DNA of 8,576 bases, taken from NCBI GenBank assembly GCA_046728055.1, contig JBKPDU010000152.1:1-8576 (forward strand), given 5' to 3'. Positions 1-6,655 of the stretch are shown one piece after another (positions within the stretch are counted from its first letter, which is position 1; every line of letters starts with the position of its first letter). The notes under the pieces were generated by a model. It made no database searches. It was not told the origin of the DNA and saw only the letters and a program-made list of their open reading frames with translations. The position numbers and the translations under genes were made by a program. This stretch comes from AC-69 sp046728055 (GTDB taxonomy: Bacteria > Actinomycetota > UBA4738 > HRBIN12).

Positions 1-405
1 GAGCTCCCCGGTCGGCGTCTGGCGGTGGTACGCGAGCGAGAGATCCCGGTACCGGTCGGAGACCCGGTCCCGGAGGGTGGCGGCGACCGCCGACCCGAAC
101 ACGCCGCTGTAGTAGCGGCGGAGCCCGATCCCCAAGGCTCGCACGAGCGACAACAAGAAGATGGCCCCGACGCCGATCCAGAGCGCCGACGGGGTCACGC
201 CCCCCTCGAACGCCGGCTTCAGGATGCGGTCGGTCGCGCGGCCGAGGGCGACCGTCACCGCCACGGTCCCCAGGGCGAACAGCAGCGCGCCGAAGACGGA
301 CAGGAGGAACGGGCGCGGGTGCATCCGCACGTGGGACACGATTTGGCCGAGGCCACGCCGAAACAGCCCGCGGGGGCCCAGGCCTTCCTCGGTCGGGACG
401 TCCAT
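1..405 (-). CDS. ABC exporter, N-terminal transmembrane part (partial)
   Basis: The minus strand is open from an ATG at 405 to the left edge, giving 135 residues with no stop, so only the N-terminus is seen. Residues ~33-54 and ~74-96 are two hydrophobic helices. After them comes the cytoplasmic extension typical of type-I ABC exporters, with the pattern LRDRVSDRYRDLSLAYHRQT followed by TGEL at residues 132-135. In that family this stretch (intracellular loop 1) contacts the nucleotide-binding domain. A fused ATPase domain probably follows outside the window, but this cannot be confirmed. Such proteins export lipids, peptides or drugs; the substrate here is unknown. The start is uncertain: an in-frame GTG at 426 has AGGA 6 bases upstream, a better ribosome binding site than the ATG has, and would add seven residues. 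The gene diverges from the sulfotransferase-like gene at 531. Confidence 0.8.
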   Translation of the reverse strand, partial: MDVPTEEGLGPRGLFRRGLGQIVSHVRMHPRPFLLSVFGALLFALGTVAVTVALGRATDRILKPAFEGGVTPSALWIGVGAIFLLSLVRALGIGLRRYYSGVFGSAVAATLRDRVSDRYRDLSLAYHRQTPTGEL

Positions 406-530
406 GGCCCTATGATGCGCGACCACCGCCCGTCCTGACCGCTGCCTGGGTCGTCCGGAACGGCGAGCGGCGGCCCCCCGACGGGCGGCCCTCAGGGGGC
501 TCCATCGTCGGCACGTGATGCGCGTCGCCC

Positions 531-1268
531 GTGAAACAATGCGTCCGGATGTCCGTGACCGGCCTCGTGCCGACGCTGCGCAACCGGGCCCGACGCGAGA
601 GTCGAACGCTCGTCGGGCGATGGCCGGCGGTGGCCCGAAGGTTCAGGACGGGCGAATTCCCAACCCGGGCGACGGAAATCTGCATCGAGGGCTTCCTGCG
701 GAGCGGCAACACGTTCACCGTGATCGCGTTCCAGCATGCGCAGCCGCGCGTGATGAGCATCGCGCATCACGTGCACGCGCCGGGCGCCGTCATCGCGGCG
801 GTCAGGATGGGAACGCCGACGATCGTCCTGATCCGGCCACCGGAGGAGTCCGTCCTGTCGTACGTCGTCCGGTGGCCGGAGCTCACGATGGGCCACGCGC
901 TCCGGAGCTATGTCCGCTTCTACGCGCCGCTCGTGCCCTTTCGCCAAGGATTCGTCGTCGCCCGGTTCGACGAGGTCACGACGGACCTGGGTTCGGTGAT
1001 CCGAAGGCTGAACGCCCGGTTCGGTACGAGCTTCGAGCCGTTCGAGCCCACCGAGGAGAACCTCCGGGCCGTCGGGGAGGAGCTGGACCGGTGGGATGCG
1101 AACACGTACCGACAGGGCGGGCCGGTCGAGCTCGGTCGCGGACGGCCCACCGAGGAGAAGGAGGCGCTCAAGTCGACGCTCCGAGAGCGCTACCGCCGAG
1201 CATCGCTGTCGCGGCTGCGGTCGCGCTCCGAGGCGCTGTACCGTGCGATGACGACGGAGCTCGACTGA
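531..1268 (+). CDS. Sulfotransferase-like P-loop protein
   Basis: A 245-residue protein resembling P-loop sulfotransferases, which move a sulfuryl group from PAPS to a hydroxyl or amine. Residues 52-61 (IEGFLRSGNT) sit after a beta strand and match the PAPS 5'-phosphosulfate loop, usually written KSGTTW or KSGNTW. Residues 98-111 (IVLIRPPEESVLSY) match the 3'-phosphate-binding segment, with Arg102 and Ser110 in the expected places. The His-rich stretch at 79-82 (HHVH) lies where these enzymes often have a functional His. Residues 142-168 (VVARFDEV, then a helix) fit the later part of the fold. No signal peptide or membrane helix is visible. The N-terminus (residues 1-45) is very Arg-rich. The start is uncertain: GTG at 531 and ATG at 549 both fit and neither has a clear Shine-Dalgarno. 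The acceptor is unknown. The gene diverges from the ABC exporter across 125 bases and converges on the DMT transporter. Confidence 0.68.
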   Translation: MKQCVRMSVTGLVPTLRNRARRESRTLVGRWPAVARRFRTGEFPTRATEICIEGFLRSGNTFTVIAFQHAQPRVMSIAHHVHAPGAVIAAVRMGTPTIVLIRPPEESVLSYVVRWPELTMGHALRSYVRFYAPLVPFRQGFVVARFDEVTTDLGSVIRRLNARFGTSFEPFEPTEENLRAVGEELDRWDANTYRQGGPVELGRGRPTEEKEALKSTLRERYRRASLSRLRSRSEALYRAMTTELD

Positions 1269-1332
1269 ACGCTCACGATCAGGACTCAGGTCCCCGGGCA
1301 CGACGGACCGACTCTTGCTTGGGATGGGGCGG

Positions 1333-2298
1333 CTACGTCTGGGGCTCTCTGATCTCCACCCTTCCAGTCCGAGTCGCCAGCCACAGCAGCCAACCGAGGG
1401 CCGACACGACCACCACCGCACCGACCATCATCAGAGACGTGATGGGTTCACCAAGGACCAGGAACGCCGCGACCGCTCCCACGATTGGCTCGGCGAGGAT
1501 GAGAAGGGACGAGATCGACACGTCGACTTGGGGGTGAGCCCACGCGATCAGCAAGTGTCCGCCCTGTGCTCCGGCCAAGAACACCAGCAACCACAGCCAG
1601 TCCTGCAGCCGCAGGTTCCCGAGAGGCTGGCCCGACAGGAGAGCGATCGGCGTGACCACGAGCGCGCCGATCACGGTGACCGCGGTCATGTACTCGATGG
1701 TTCGCATACGCACTCGAACGAGTTTCGAAACGATGAAATAGGCCGTCCATGCGAGCAGCGCGAGTGCAGCGAAGATGTCGCCCCGGAGGCTCCATACCGG
1801 CGTGCCACTCGAGCCGATCGTCACGAGCAGGACCCCGGCGATGCTCACGCCGACCAGGAGGGCCTCGCGAAGCCCTACCCGCTCCCCGAATAGGGGGCCA
1901 GCTACGAGCAGCGTGAGAGCCGGCTGCAGAGCACCGATCACGAGTACATCGGCGATGCTCGTGAGCCGGATCGCCGAGAAGAAGAAGACGATGTTCAAAC
2001 CGAACAACAAGCCTCCCGGTGCCGCGCGTCGAAAGATGTCCAGCCCGACGCGCCGACGGAGAAGGAGGAGGACGAAGACCATGATCGCGGAGCCCAGCCA
2101 CAGGCGATAGAACGCGAACGAAACCGCCTGGACATGCGCGATCTTCACGATCGTGTTGGCAAAAGCCCAGCTCAAAACGGCGAGGAGCACGGCTGCAGCG
2201 CCAATGGGGCTAGTTCGAAGGCGAGACAGGTTCCGCGCTCTTGCCACGCCTGCTGATGCTACTTTCGTTCCCCGCCAGAGTAGGACCGAGCAGGACAC
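1333..2298 (-). CDS. EamA/DMT-family transporter
   Basis: A 321-residue integral membrane protein of the drug/metabolite transporter superfamily, made of two EamA repeats (residues ~32-161 and ~173-305), each with five predicted helices. Family signatures include the helix 4 to 5 junction ending in GPLFGER (residues 134-140) and the equivalent LAEPIVGAVAAFLVLGEP (268-285) in the second repeat. A hydrophilic N-terminal tail of about 30 residues precedes helix 1, and a short charged tail ends the protein. Members export or import small metabolites such as amino acids, nucleosides or sugars; the substrate cannot be read from the sequence. The GTG start at 2298 is preferred because AAGGTG lies 8 bases upstream; an internal GTG at residue 18 is possible. 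The gene stands alone, divergent from the protease at 2499 and convergent with the sulfotransferase-like gene across 64 bases. Confidence 0.9.
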   Translation of the reverse strand: MSCSVLLWRGTKVASAGVARARNLSRLRTSPIGAAAVLLAVLSWAFANTIVKIAHVQAVSFAFYRLWLGSAIMVFVLLLLRRRVGLDIFRRAAPGGLLFGLNIVFFFSAIRLTSIADVLVIGALQPALTLLVAGPLFGERVGLREALLVGVSIAGVLLVTIGSSGTPVWSLRGDIFAALALLAWTAYFIVSKLVRVRMRTIEYMTAVTVIGALVVTPIALLSGQPLGNLRLQDWLWLLVFLAGAQGGHLLIAWAHPQVDVSISSLLILAEPIVGAVAAFLVLGEPITSLMMVGAVVVVSALGWLLWLATRTGRVEIREPQT

Positions 2299-2306
2299 TC
2301 GTATTT

Positions 2307-2312
2307 CACCTT
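2307..2312 (-). promoter_or_regulatory. Ribosome binding site of the DMT transporter
   Basis: On the minus strand AAGGTG lies 8 bases before the GTG at 2298. It supports the GTG over internal candidates as the start of the transporter gene. Confidence 0.5.
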
Positions 2313-2487
2313 CGACCCATTGGAGCCTGCATGGCGCCGAATCGGTGCACTCCTACCCGTTCGAACGCGTTCCCGGAGGCCCAGGACCCAGGTAGCGGGG
2401 AGACCCGCCAACTTGATAGGGTTGCGCCCGCTGAGAACCGGGCATCTTGCCCCAGGGGTGGGGATTCGGTACGCCCCCCGGACCGAT

Positions 2488-2495
2488 AGGAGGTG
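2488..2495 (+). promoter_or_regulatory. Strong ribosome binding site of the S8 protease
   Basis: AGGAGGTG gives a near-perfect match to the 16S anti-Shine-Dalgarno; the AGGAGG core ends 5 bases before the ATG at 2499. An in-frame GTG at 2493 is part of this site, so it cannot be the start. It is the strongest ribosome binding site in the window and suggests high translation of the protease. Confidence 0.85.
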
Positions 2496-2498
2496 TCC

Positions 2499-4241
2499 AT
2501 GCGCAGGAAAGCCATCGCCGGCGTGCTGGTCGCGCTGGTAGCCGGGGCCCTGACGGGACCGGTATCCACGGCAGGGGCCTCGTCAACGGGGCCGCTCCGC
2601 GAGTTCGTCGTCCAGTACGCAAGTGGCGCTTCGATCGCGGACGCCCGCGCGGCCGTGGAGGCGGCCGGAGGGAAGGTCGTGGACGAGCTCCTCGAGATCG
2701 GTGCTGCCAAGGTGGTGTCGAGGAACACGGACTTCGTGCTCGATGCTGCCGCCCAGGGAGCACTCGCCGGGGCCGCTCGCAACCGCGTGATCGGCTTCGC
2801 GGAGCCCGCGCTTCGGGAGAAGGTGGACGAGGTCGAGGCCCTTACCGCGGCCAGCAAGGCCCAGAGCGACGTGGTCCAGGTGGCCGCCGACGCCGAGCCA
2901 CTTGCCGAGCTTCAGTGGGACATGGCCATGATCAACGCAACGACCGATGGGTCGTACGCGGTTCAGACGGGCGATCCGCAGGTTCGGGTCGGGATCATCG
3001 ACACTGGCATCGACGCTTCGCACCCCGACCTGGACGAAAACGTCGACACGTCACTCAGCCGCAACTTCACGCAAGACATCCCGCTGGTCGACGGGCCGTG
3101 CAACCAGGAACCAGACCGCTCGTGCTCCGACCCTGCAACGGTGGATGAAGCTGGCCACGGAACCCACGTGGCCGGGACGGTCGCAGCCGAGCTCAACGGG
3201 CTGGGCGTGGCTGGTGTCGCGCCGGACGTGACGCTGGTGAACCTCCGGGCTGGGCAGGACAGCGGGTTCTTCTTCCTGTTCGAGACGCTTGCGGCCTACA
3301 CCTACGCCGGCTCCAACGGGATCGACGTGGTGAACATGAGCTTCTTCACCGATCCATGGTGGGCCAATTGTCGTGACAACGAGCTGGACTCCCCAGCCGA
3401 GCAGCAGGAGCAAGCAACGATCATCGACACGTCGAACGCGGCGCTCAACTTCGCCTTCAGCCAAGGCGTTACGCTGATCGCCGCAGAGGGGAACGAGCAC
3501 ACTGACCTCGGGAACCCGACGTACGATGCGATCAGCCCGGACTTCCCGCCCGGCACCGAGAAGGTCAGGGACAACATCGATAACGACTGCCTGGTCATCC
3601 CGACCGAAGGCAACCACGTGATTTCGGTCAGCGCGCTCGGATCGACGGGCCGCAAGGCTTACTACTCGAACTACGGGCTCGAGCAGACCGTCGTGTCCGC
3701 ACCCGGGGGTGACCGTCGAGAGTTCTTCGGCACGAGCCTGTACAACACCGCGGGACTCCGCGTCCTGTCGACCTACCCGGCGGAGCTCGCTATGGAAGAG
3801 AAGCTGATCACGCGGAACTTCAAGCCCAGGACTTCACTCGCGGTCGTCGATTGTGAGGAAGGGAAGCCAAGCCTGAGCACGTGCGGCGTGTATGCGTACC
3901 TGCAGGGGACGTCGATGGCATCGCCGCATGCAGTGGGGGTCGCTGCTCTGATCATCAGTGCGATAGGCACAGGCACAGGCGCCGACTTCGGCTCCGATCC
4001 CGCGGCCGTCGAGGCGGCTCTCCGGGCAACCGCGACTAACGCCGACGACTTCTTCACGGCGATGGGCGGCCAGGACTGGCGGGACTTCTGCCCTGAACCT
4101 CCGGATAAGTTCATCTACTCGAACGACCCCGCCCTCGTCGACCCGAACGTGTCCTTCGATGTCCTCTGCGAGGGCGACGCAGACTTCAACGGGTTCTACG
4201 GTGACGGCGTCGTGGACGCGCTCGCGGCGGCGAACTCGTAG
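2499..4241 (+). CDS. Secreted subtilisin-family serine protease (peptidase S8)
   Basis: A 580-residue preproprotein. Residues 1-~27 form a Sec signal peptide: basic MRRK, a hydrophobic core, and a likely cleavage after STAGA. Residues ~32-110 look like an inhibitor-I9-type propeptide (REFVVQY opening) that would assist folding and be removed. The subtilase domain starts near residue 138. The catalytic residues are Asp168 (in GIIDTGID), His220 (in GHGTHVAGT), the oxyanion-hole Asn332 (in AAEGNE) and Ser472 (in GTSMASPHAVG). Eight cysteines in the mature part (201, 209, 291, 364, 452, 462, 531, 557) suggest disulfides, fitting an extracellular enzyme. From memory, the segment after Asn332 and the SGRKAYYSNYG-like stretch resemble a subtilase group common in Streptomyces and relatives; here it reads TGRKAYYSNYG. 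No anchor, repeat or C-terminal binding domain is seen. The gene is monocistronic, with a strong ribosome binding site and a terminator-like hairpin after the stop. Confidence 0.95.
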   Translation: MRRKAIAGVLVALVAGALTGPVSTAGASSTGPLREFVVQYASGASIADARAAVEAAGGKVVDELLEIGAAKVVSRNTDFVLDAAAQGALAGAARNRVIGFAEPALREKVDEVEALTAASKAQSDVVQVAADAEPLAELQWDMAMINATTDGSYAVQTGDPQVRVGIIDTGIDASHPDLDENVDTSLSRNFTQDIPLVDGPCNQEPDRSCSDPATVDEAGHGTHVAGTVAAELNGLGVAGVAPDVTLVNLRAGQDSGFFFLFETLAAYTYAGSNGIDVVNMSFFTDPWWANCRDNELDSPAEQQEQATIIDTSNAALNFAFSQGVTLIAAEGNEHTDLGNPTYDAISPDFPPGTEKVRDNIDNDCLVIPTEGNHVISVSALGSTGRKAYYSNYGLEQTVVSAPGGDRREFFGTSLYNTAGLRVLSTYPAELAMEEKLITRNFKPRTSLAVVDCEEGKPSLSTCGVYAYLQGTSMASPHAVGVAALIISAIGTGTGADFGSDPAAVEAALRATATNADDFFTAMGGQDWRDFCPEPPDKFIYSNDPALVDPNVSFDVLCEGDADFNGFYGDGVVDALAAANS

Positions 4242-4262
4242 CTCGGGCTCGCGCTGGCGTTC

Positions 4263-4297
4263 GAGACTGCCCCGGGGCGTCGGCCCGGGGCAGTCTC
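4263..4297 (+). terminator. Terminator-like hairpin after the protease gene
   Basis: A perfect 14-bp inverted repeat (4263-4276 with 4284-4297) encloses a 7-base loop. It begins 22 bases after the protease stop codon. No T-tract follows, only a mildly pyrimidine-rich stretch, which is common for terminators in GC-rich bacteria. It should separate the protease transcript from the dehydrogenase gene at 4359. A role in mRNA 3'-end stability is an alternative. Confidence 0.75.
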
Positions 4298-4358
4298 ACG
4301 TCGTCCTCTGCCGGACCTCCGTGGACGTCTCGCTACCGCCCGGCGGCCATCGGCCCCA

Positions 4359-5126
4359 ATGACCAGGAGGCTCGAAGGGAGGGTGGCGCTGATCACGGGC
4401 GCCGGCATGGGGATGGGTCGCGAAGCGTGCCTCGCCTTCTCGGCGGAGGGTGCGCGGATCGTCGCCGTGGACATCGATCCGGTCGTTCTGGAGGAGACGG
4501 CCGAATCCGTCCGGGCGGCAGGAGGGGAGATCGCCGCGTTCGCCACCGACGTGGCCGACGAACGCCAAGTCCGCGACGCGATCGAGGGCGCCATCGAGAC
4601 GTTCGGAGCACTCCACGTCCTCTACAACAATGCCGGAGTCCTGTGGCGTGACCGTGACCTGGGGGTGCTCGAGGTCGACGAGGCGGTGTGGGACCGGGTC
4701 ATGGCCATCAATCTCAAGGGCATGGTGTGGGTGTGCAAGTACGGGATCCCCAAACTGATCGAGGCCGGCGGCGGCGCCATCGTGAACATCGGCTCGACCT
4801 CGGCGCTGCTGGGAGATCCCGTTCCGCAGGACGCGTACACCGCGAGTAAGGGGGCCGTTGTATCGCTCACCCGCTCGCTTGCCGTCCAGTTCGGGCCCGA
4901 TGGCATCCGGGCCAACTGCATCCATCCTGGGTTCGTCGACACGCCGATGCAGACGGTTCGCACATCTGATCCTCGCTGGGTGACAGAAACCGTCTCCGCG
5001 ATCCCGCTTCGACGGTTGGGGCGCCCCCGCGACGTGGTCGCCGCGGCCCTGTTCCTCGCCAGCGACGAGGCGGCCTACATCACCGGCGCGGAGCTCGTGG
5101 TCGACGGTGGGAACCTGGTGACGTAG
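4359..5126 (+). CDS. Classical short-chain dehydrogenase/reductase (SDR)
   Basis: A 255-residue cytosolic NAD(P)-dependent oxidoreductase of normal length for classical SDRs. The coenzyme-binding motif TGAGMGMG occupies residues 13-20. Asp38, at the end of the second strand (VAVDID), predicts a preference for NAD(H) over NADP(H). NNAG is at 90-93. The catalytic tetrad is Asn118, Ser146, Tyr160 and Lys164 (YTASK). HPGFVDTP (189-196) and a C-terminal VDGG (248-251) are also family signatures. The substrate cannot be deduced; FabG-like, sugar, steroid or alcohol dehydrogenases all share these features. The ATG at 4359 is chosen because LEGRVALITG matches the usual SDR N-terminus, although no Shine-Dalgarno precedes it. 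The gene follows the protease after a terminator-like hairpin, so it is probably transcribed separately. It converges on the decarboxylase gene with a 33-base gap. Confidence 0.93.
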   Translation: MTRRLEGRVALITGAGMGMGREACLAFSAEGARIVAVDIDPVVLEETAESVRAAGGEIAAFATDVADERQVRDAIEGAIETFGALHVLYNNAGVLWRDRDLGVLEVDEAVWDRVMAINLKGMVWVCKYGIPKLIEAGGGAIVNIGSTSALLGDPVPQDAYTASKGAVVSLTRSLAVQFGPDGIRANCIHPGFVDTPMQTVRTSDPRWVTETVSAIPLRRLGRPRDVVAAALFLASDEAAYITGAELVVDGGNLVT

Positions 5127-5159
5127 AGGGCGATCCGAGAGAAGCGCCTTCAGAGCGTT

Positions 5160-6587
5160 TCACACCGGGACCCCCGAGGATGCAGCGCAGCGAAGGATCG
5201 CGTCAGCGGAGAGATCGATATCCTCCTCGGTCGTCGACCAGTTGGAAATGGAGATCCGCATCGCACCGCCGCGCTGCCAGGTCGTACCACCCACCCAACA
5301 CGTCCCGTCACGCTGGATGGCCGCGATGACGGCCGCCGTGCGTTCGTTGGCCGCCTGATCGTCGTCGGCGGGGGCAGCGAAGCGGACGAGGACCTGATTG
5401 AGGACGACGTCGTTGAGGATCGTGACCCCGGGCGCACCGGCGAGGCGCTCCGCCATCCGACGGGCGAGCGAACAGCATCGGTCCACGAGCTCGGCGACGC
5501 CGGATCGACCGAGCGAGCGAAGCGCGGTGTAGACGCTGAGGCCTCGAGCGTGGCGGGAGGACTCGGGCACGTAGTCGTACGCCTGGTACCCGGCGGCAGC
5601 GCCCCGTTCCAGATAGGCAGCGGTAACGGTCATCGCCGCCCGATGGGCTGCCGGGTCAGCCACGAACACGATCCCGCAGTCGTGCGGAACGTTGAGCCAT
5701 TTGTGCGCGTCGGTGGCCCAGGACTGTGCTCGTTCGACTCCCTCGACGTGATGGCGCAATCGCGGCGACGCTGCCCCCCACAGCCCGAAGGCACCGTCGA
5801 CATGGAGCCACGCGCCGCGCTCGGCTGCCGCAGCTGCAACCTCGCGAAGCGGATCGAAGGCCCCGGTGTTCACGTTTCCGGCCTGGGCACAGACGATCGT
5901 CGGGCCCGTGCTCGCCTCCACGATCCGCCGGACCTCATCGGCCCGCATCCTTCCCTGTCCGTCAACGGGCACCCTCGTCACTCGCTCGCTTCCGAGCCCC
6001 AACATCCGAAGGGACACGAAGATCGTGGTGTGCGCCTCATCTCCAACGATGACATGGACAGGCGGCGCGTCGAACAATCCGTTCCTCTCCACGTCATAGC
6101 CCACGGCATCCAGGACACCGTGACGCGCGGCCGCCAAGGCGGTGAAATTGGCCATCGTGCCGCCGGTGACGAATCCCACGCTCGCGGTTGTCGGCAGCCC
6201 GAAGAGCGTCCTGAGCCACGAGCCCGCCACTTCCTCCACCACCGCAGCCGCCGGCGATGCGGAGTAATTCCCCGCGTTCTGGTCCCACGCCGCCGCCAGC
6301 CACTCGGTTGCGACGGTCACGGGGAGGCTTCCACCGATGACGAATCCGAAGTAGCGCGGCCCGGCGGTAGCTACGAGCCCTGGATCCGTGTCGCGTGCGA
6401 GGCGCGTGAGGATCAGCTCCGGGTCCTCACCCCGTTCGGGAAGGTCCCCGCCCAACGAGGCACGCAGCGCGTCCGGCTCGATCGGTCGCCCGACAGGGCG
6501 CTTCGCCAGGTCGGCCAGGTAATCGGTGGCCATCTCGGCTGCTTGCCGCAGGAGGGCCGGGTCGACCGGCTGCTCGTCCATCGTCAT
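5160..6587 (-). CDS. Group II PLP-dependent amino acid decarboxylase
   Basis: A 475-residue fold-type-I PLP enzyme of the group II decarboxylase family, which includes aromatic-L-amino-acid, glutamate, histidine and 2,4-diaminobutyrate decarboxylases. The phosphate-binding segment is TGGTMANFTA (141-150). His186 (in DEAHTT) would stack on the cofactor, Asp264 (in HVDGAFG) would pair with the pyridine nitrogen, and Lys296 (in ATDAHKWLN) would form the Schiff base. GNVNTGAFDPL (238-247 region) and ESSRHARGLSVY (342-353) are further family blocks. Length matches bacterial members (about 450-500). The likely reaction is decarboxylation of an amino acid to an amine; some homologues instead act as aldehyde synthases or aminotransferases, and the substrate is not readable here. 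ATGs at 6587 and 6581 are both possible starts; neither has a strong ribosome binding site. The gene diverges from the DNA glycosylase over 68 bases. Confidence 0.93.
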   Translation of the reverse strand: MTMDEQPVDPALLRQAAEMATDYLADLAKRPVGRPIEPDALRASLGGDLPERGEDPELILTRLARDTDPGLVATAGPRYFGFVIGGSLPVTVATEWLAAAWDQNAGNYSASPAAAVVEEVAGSWLRTLFGLPTTASVGFVTGGTMANFTALAAARHGVLDAVGYDVERNGLFDAPPVHVIVGDEAHTTIFVSLRMLGLGSERVTRVPVDGQGRMRADEVRRIVEASTGPTIVCAQAGNVNTGAFDPLREVAAAAAERGAWLHVDGAFGLWGAASPRLRHHVEGVERAQSWATDAHKWLNVPHDCGIVFVADPAAHRAAMTVTAAYLERGAAAGYQAYDYVPESSRHARGLSVYTALRSLGRSGVAELVDRCCSLARRMAERLAGAPGVTILNDVVLNQVLVRFAAPADDDQAANERTAAVIAAIQRDGTCWVGGTTWQRGGAMRISISNWSTTEEDIDLSADAILRCAASSGVPV

Positions 6588-6601
6588 TCCAGCTCGCCGG
6601 C

Positions 6602-6607
6602 ATCCTA
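6602..6607 (-). promoter_or_regulatory. Candidate -10 element of the decarboxylase gene
   Basis: On the minus strand TAGGAT (TAnnnT) ends 14 bases before the ATG at 6587, giving an expected 5' leader of about 8 bases. No recognisable -35 hexamer lies 16-18 bases upstream. Position in a divergent gap supports it; the motif alone is weak. Confidence 0.35.
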
Positions 6608-6640
6608 TGTCGAGGCCGAAGTGGTTCGCCCCCTCCGCGC

Positions 6641-6646
6641 TAGGCT
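6641..6646 (+). promoter_or_regulatory. Candidate leaderless -10 element of the DNA glycosylase gene
   Basis: TAGGCT (TAnnnT) ends 9 bases before the ATG at 6656, and no Shine-Dalgarno is present. This spacing puts the transcription start within a few bases of the start codon, as in leaderless actinobacterial genes. No clear -35 is visible. Confidence 0.4.
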
Positions 6647-6655
6647 CGTCGGGTC

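Larger units (their letters stand above)
2299..2498. other. Divergent intergenic region, transporter / S8 protease
   Basis: This 200-base gap, the longest in the window, separates two divergent genes and must hold both promoters. A TAGGGT (TAnnnT) at 2417-2422 on the plus strand is a weak -10 candidate for the protease, with a leader of about 70 bases; I see no matching -35. No riboswitch-like fold, repeat or small gene was recognised. Confidence 0.35.

Noticed and set aside
1276..1317. GGTCC/GGACC inverted repeat between the convergent sulfotransferase-like and DMT genes
   Set aside because: Only a 5-bp stem with an 11-base loop and no T-tract; too weak to call a terminator.
492..1421. 309-residue open frame on the minus strand, antisense to the sulfotransferase-like gene
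   Set aside because: Composition is dominated by Arg, Pro, Asp and Glu with no domain pattern, and it overlaps the DMT gene on the same strand; the plus-strand frame has recognisable sulfotransferase motifs.
515..1537. 340-residue plus-strand frame overlapping the sulfotransferase-like gene
   Set aside because: Arg/Ala/Gly-rich out-of-frame translation that runs on into the antisense side of the DMT transporter; no motif.
2306..2332. Possible 8-codon upstream reading frame before the DMT gene (minus strand, ending in the ribosome binding site)
   Set aside because: Its TGA overlaps AAGGTG, which could suggest translational control, but it has no ribosome binding site of its own and no attenuator-like codons or hairpins; chance is more likely.
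3964..3981. Short tandem ggcaca repeat inside the protease gene
   Set aside because: Only about two and a half units, in frame, encoding a GTGTG loop; ordinary coding sequence.
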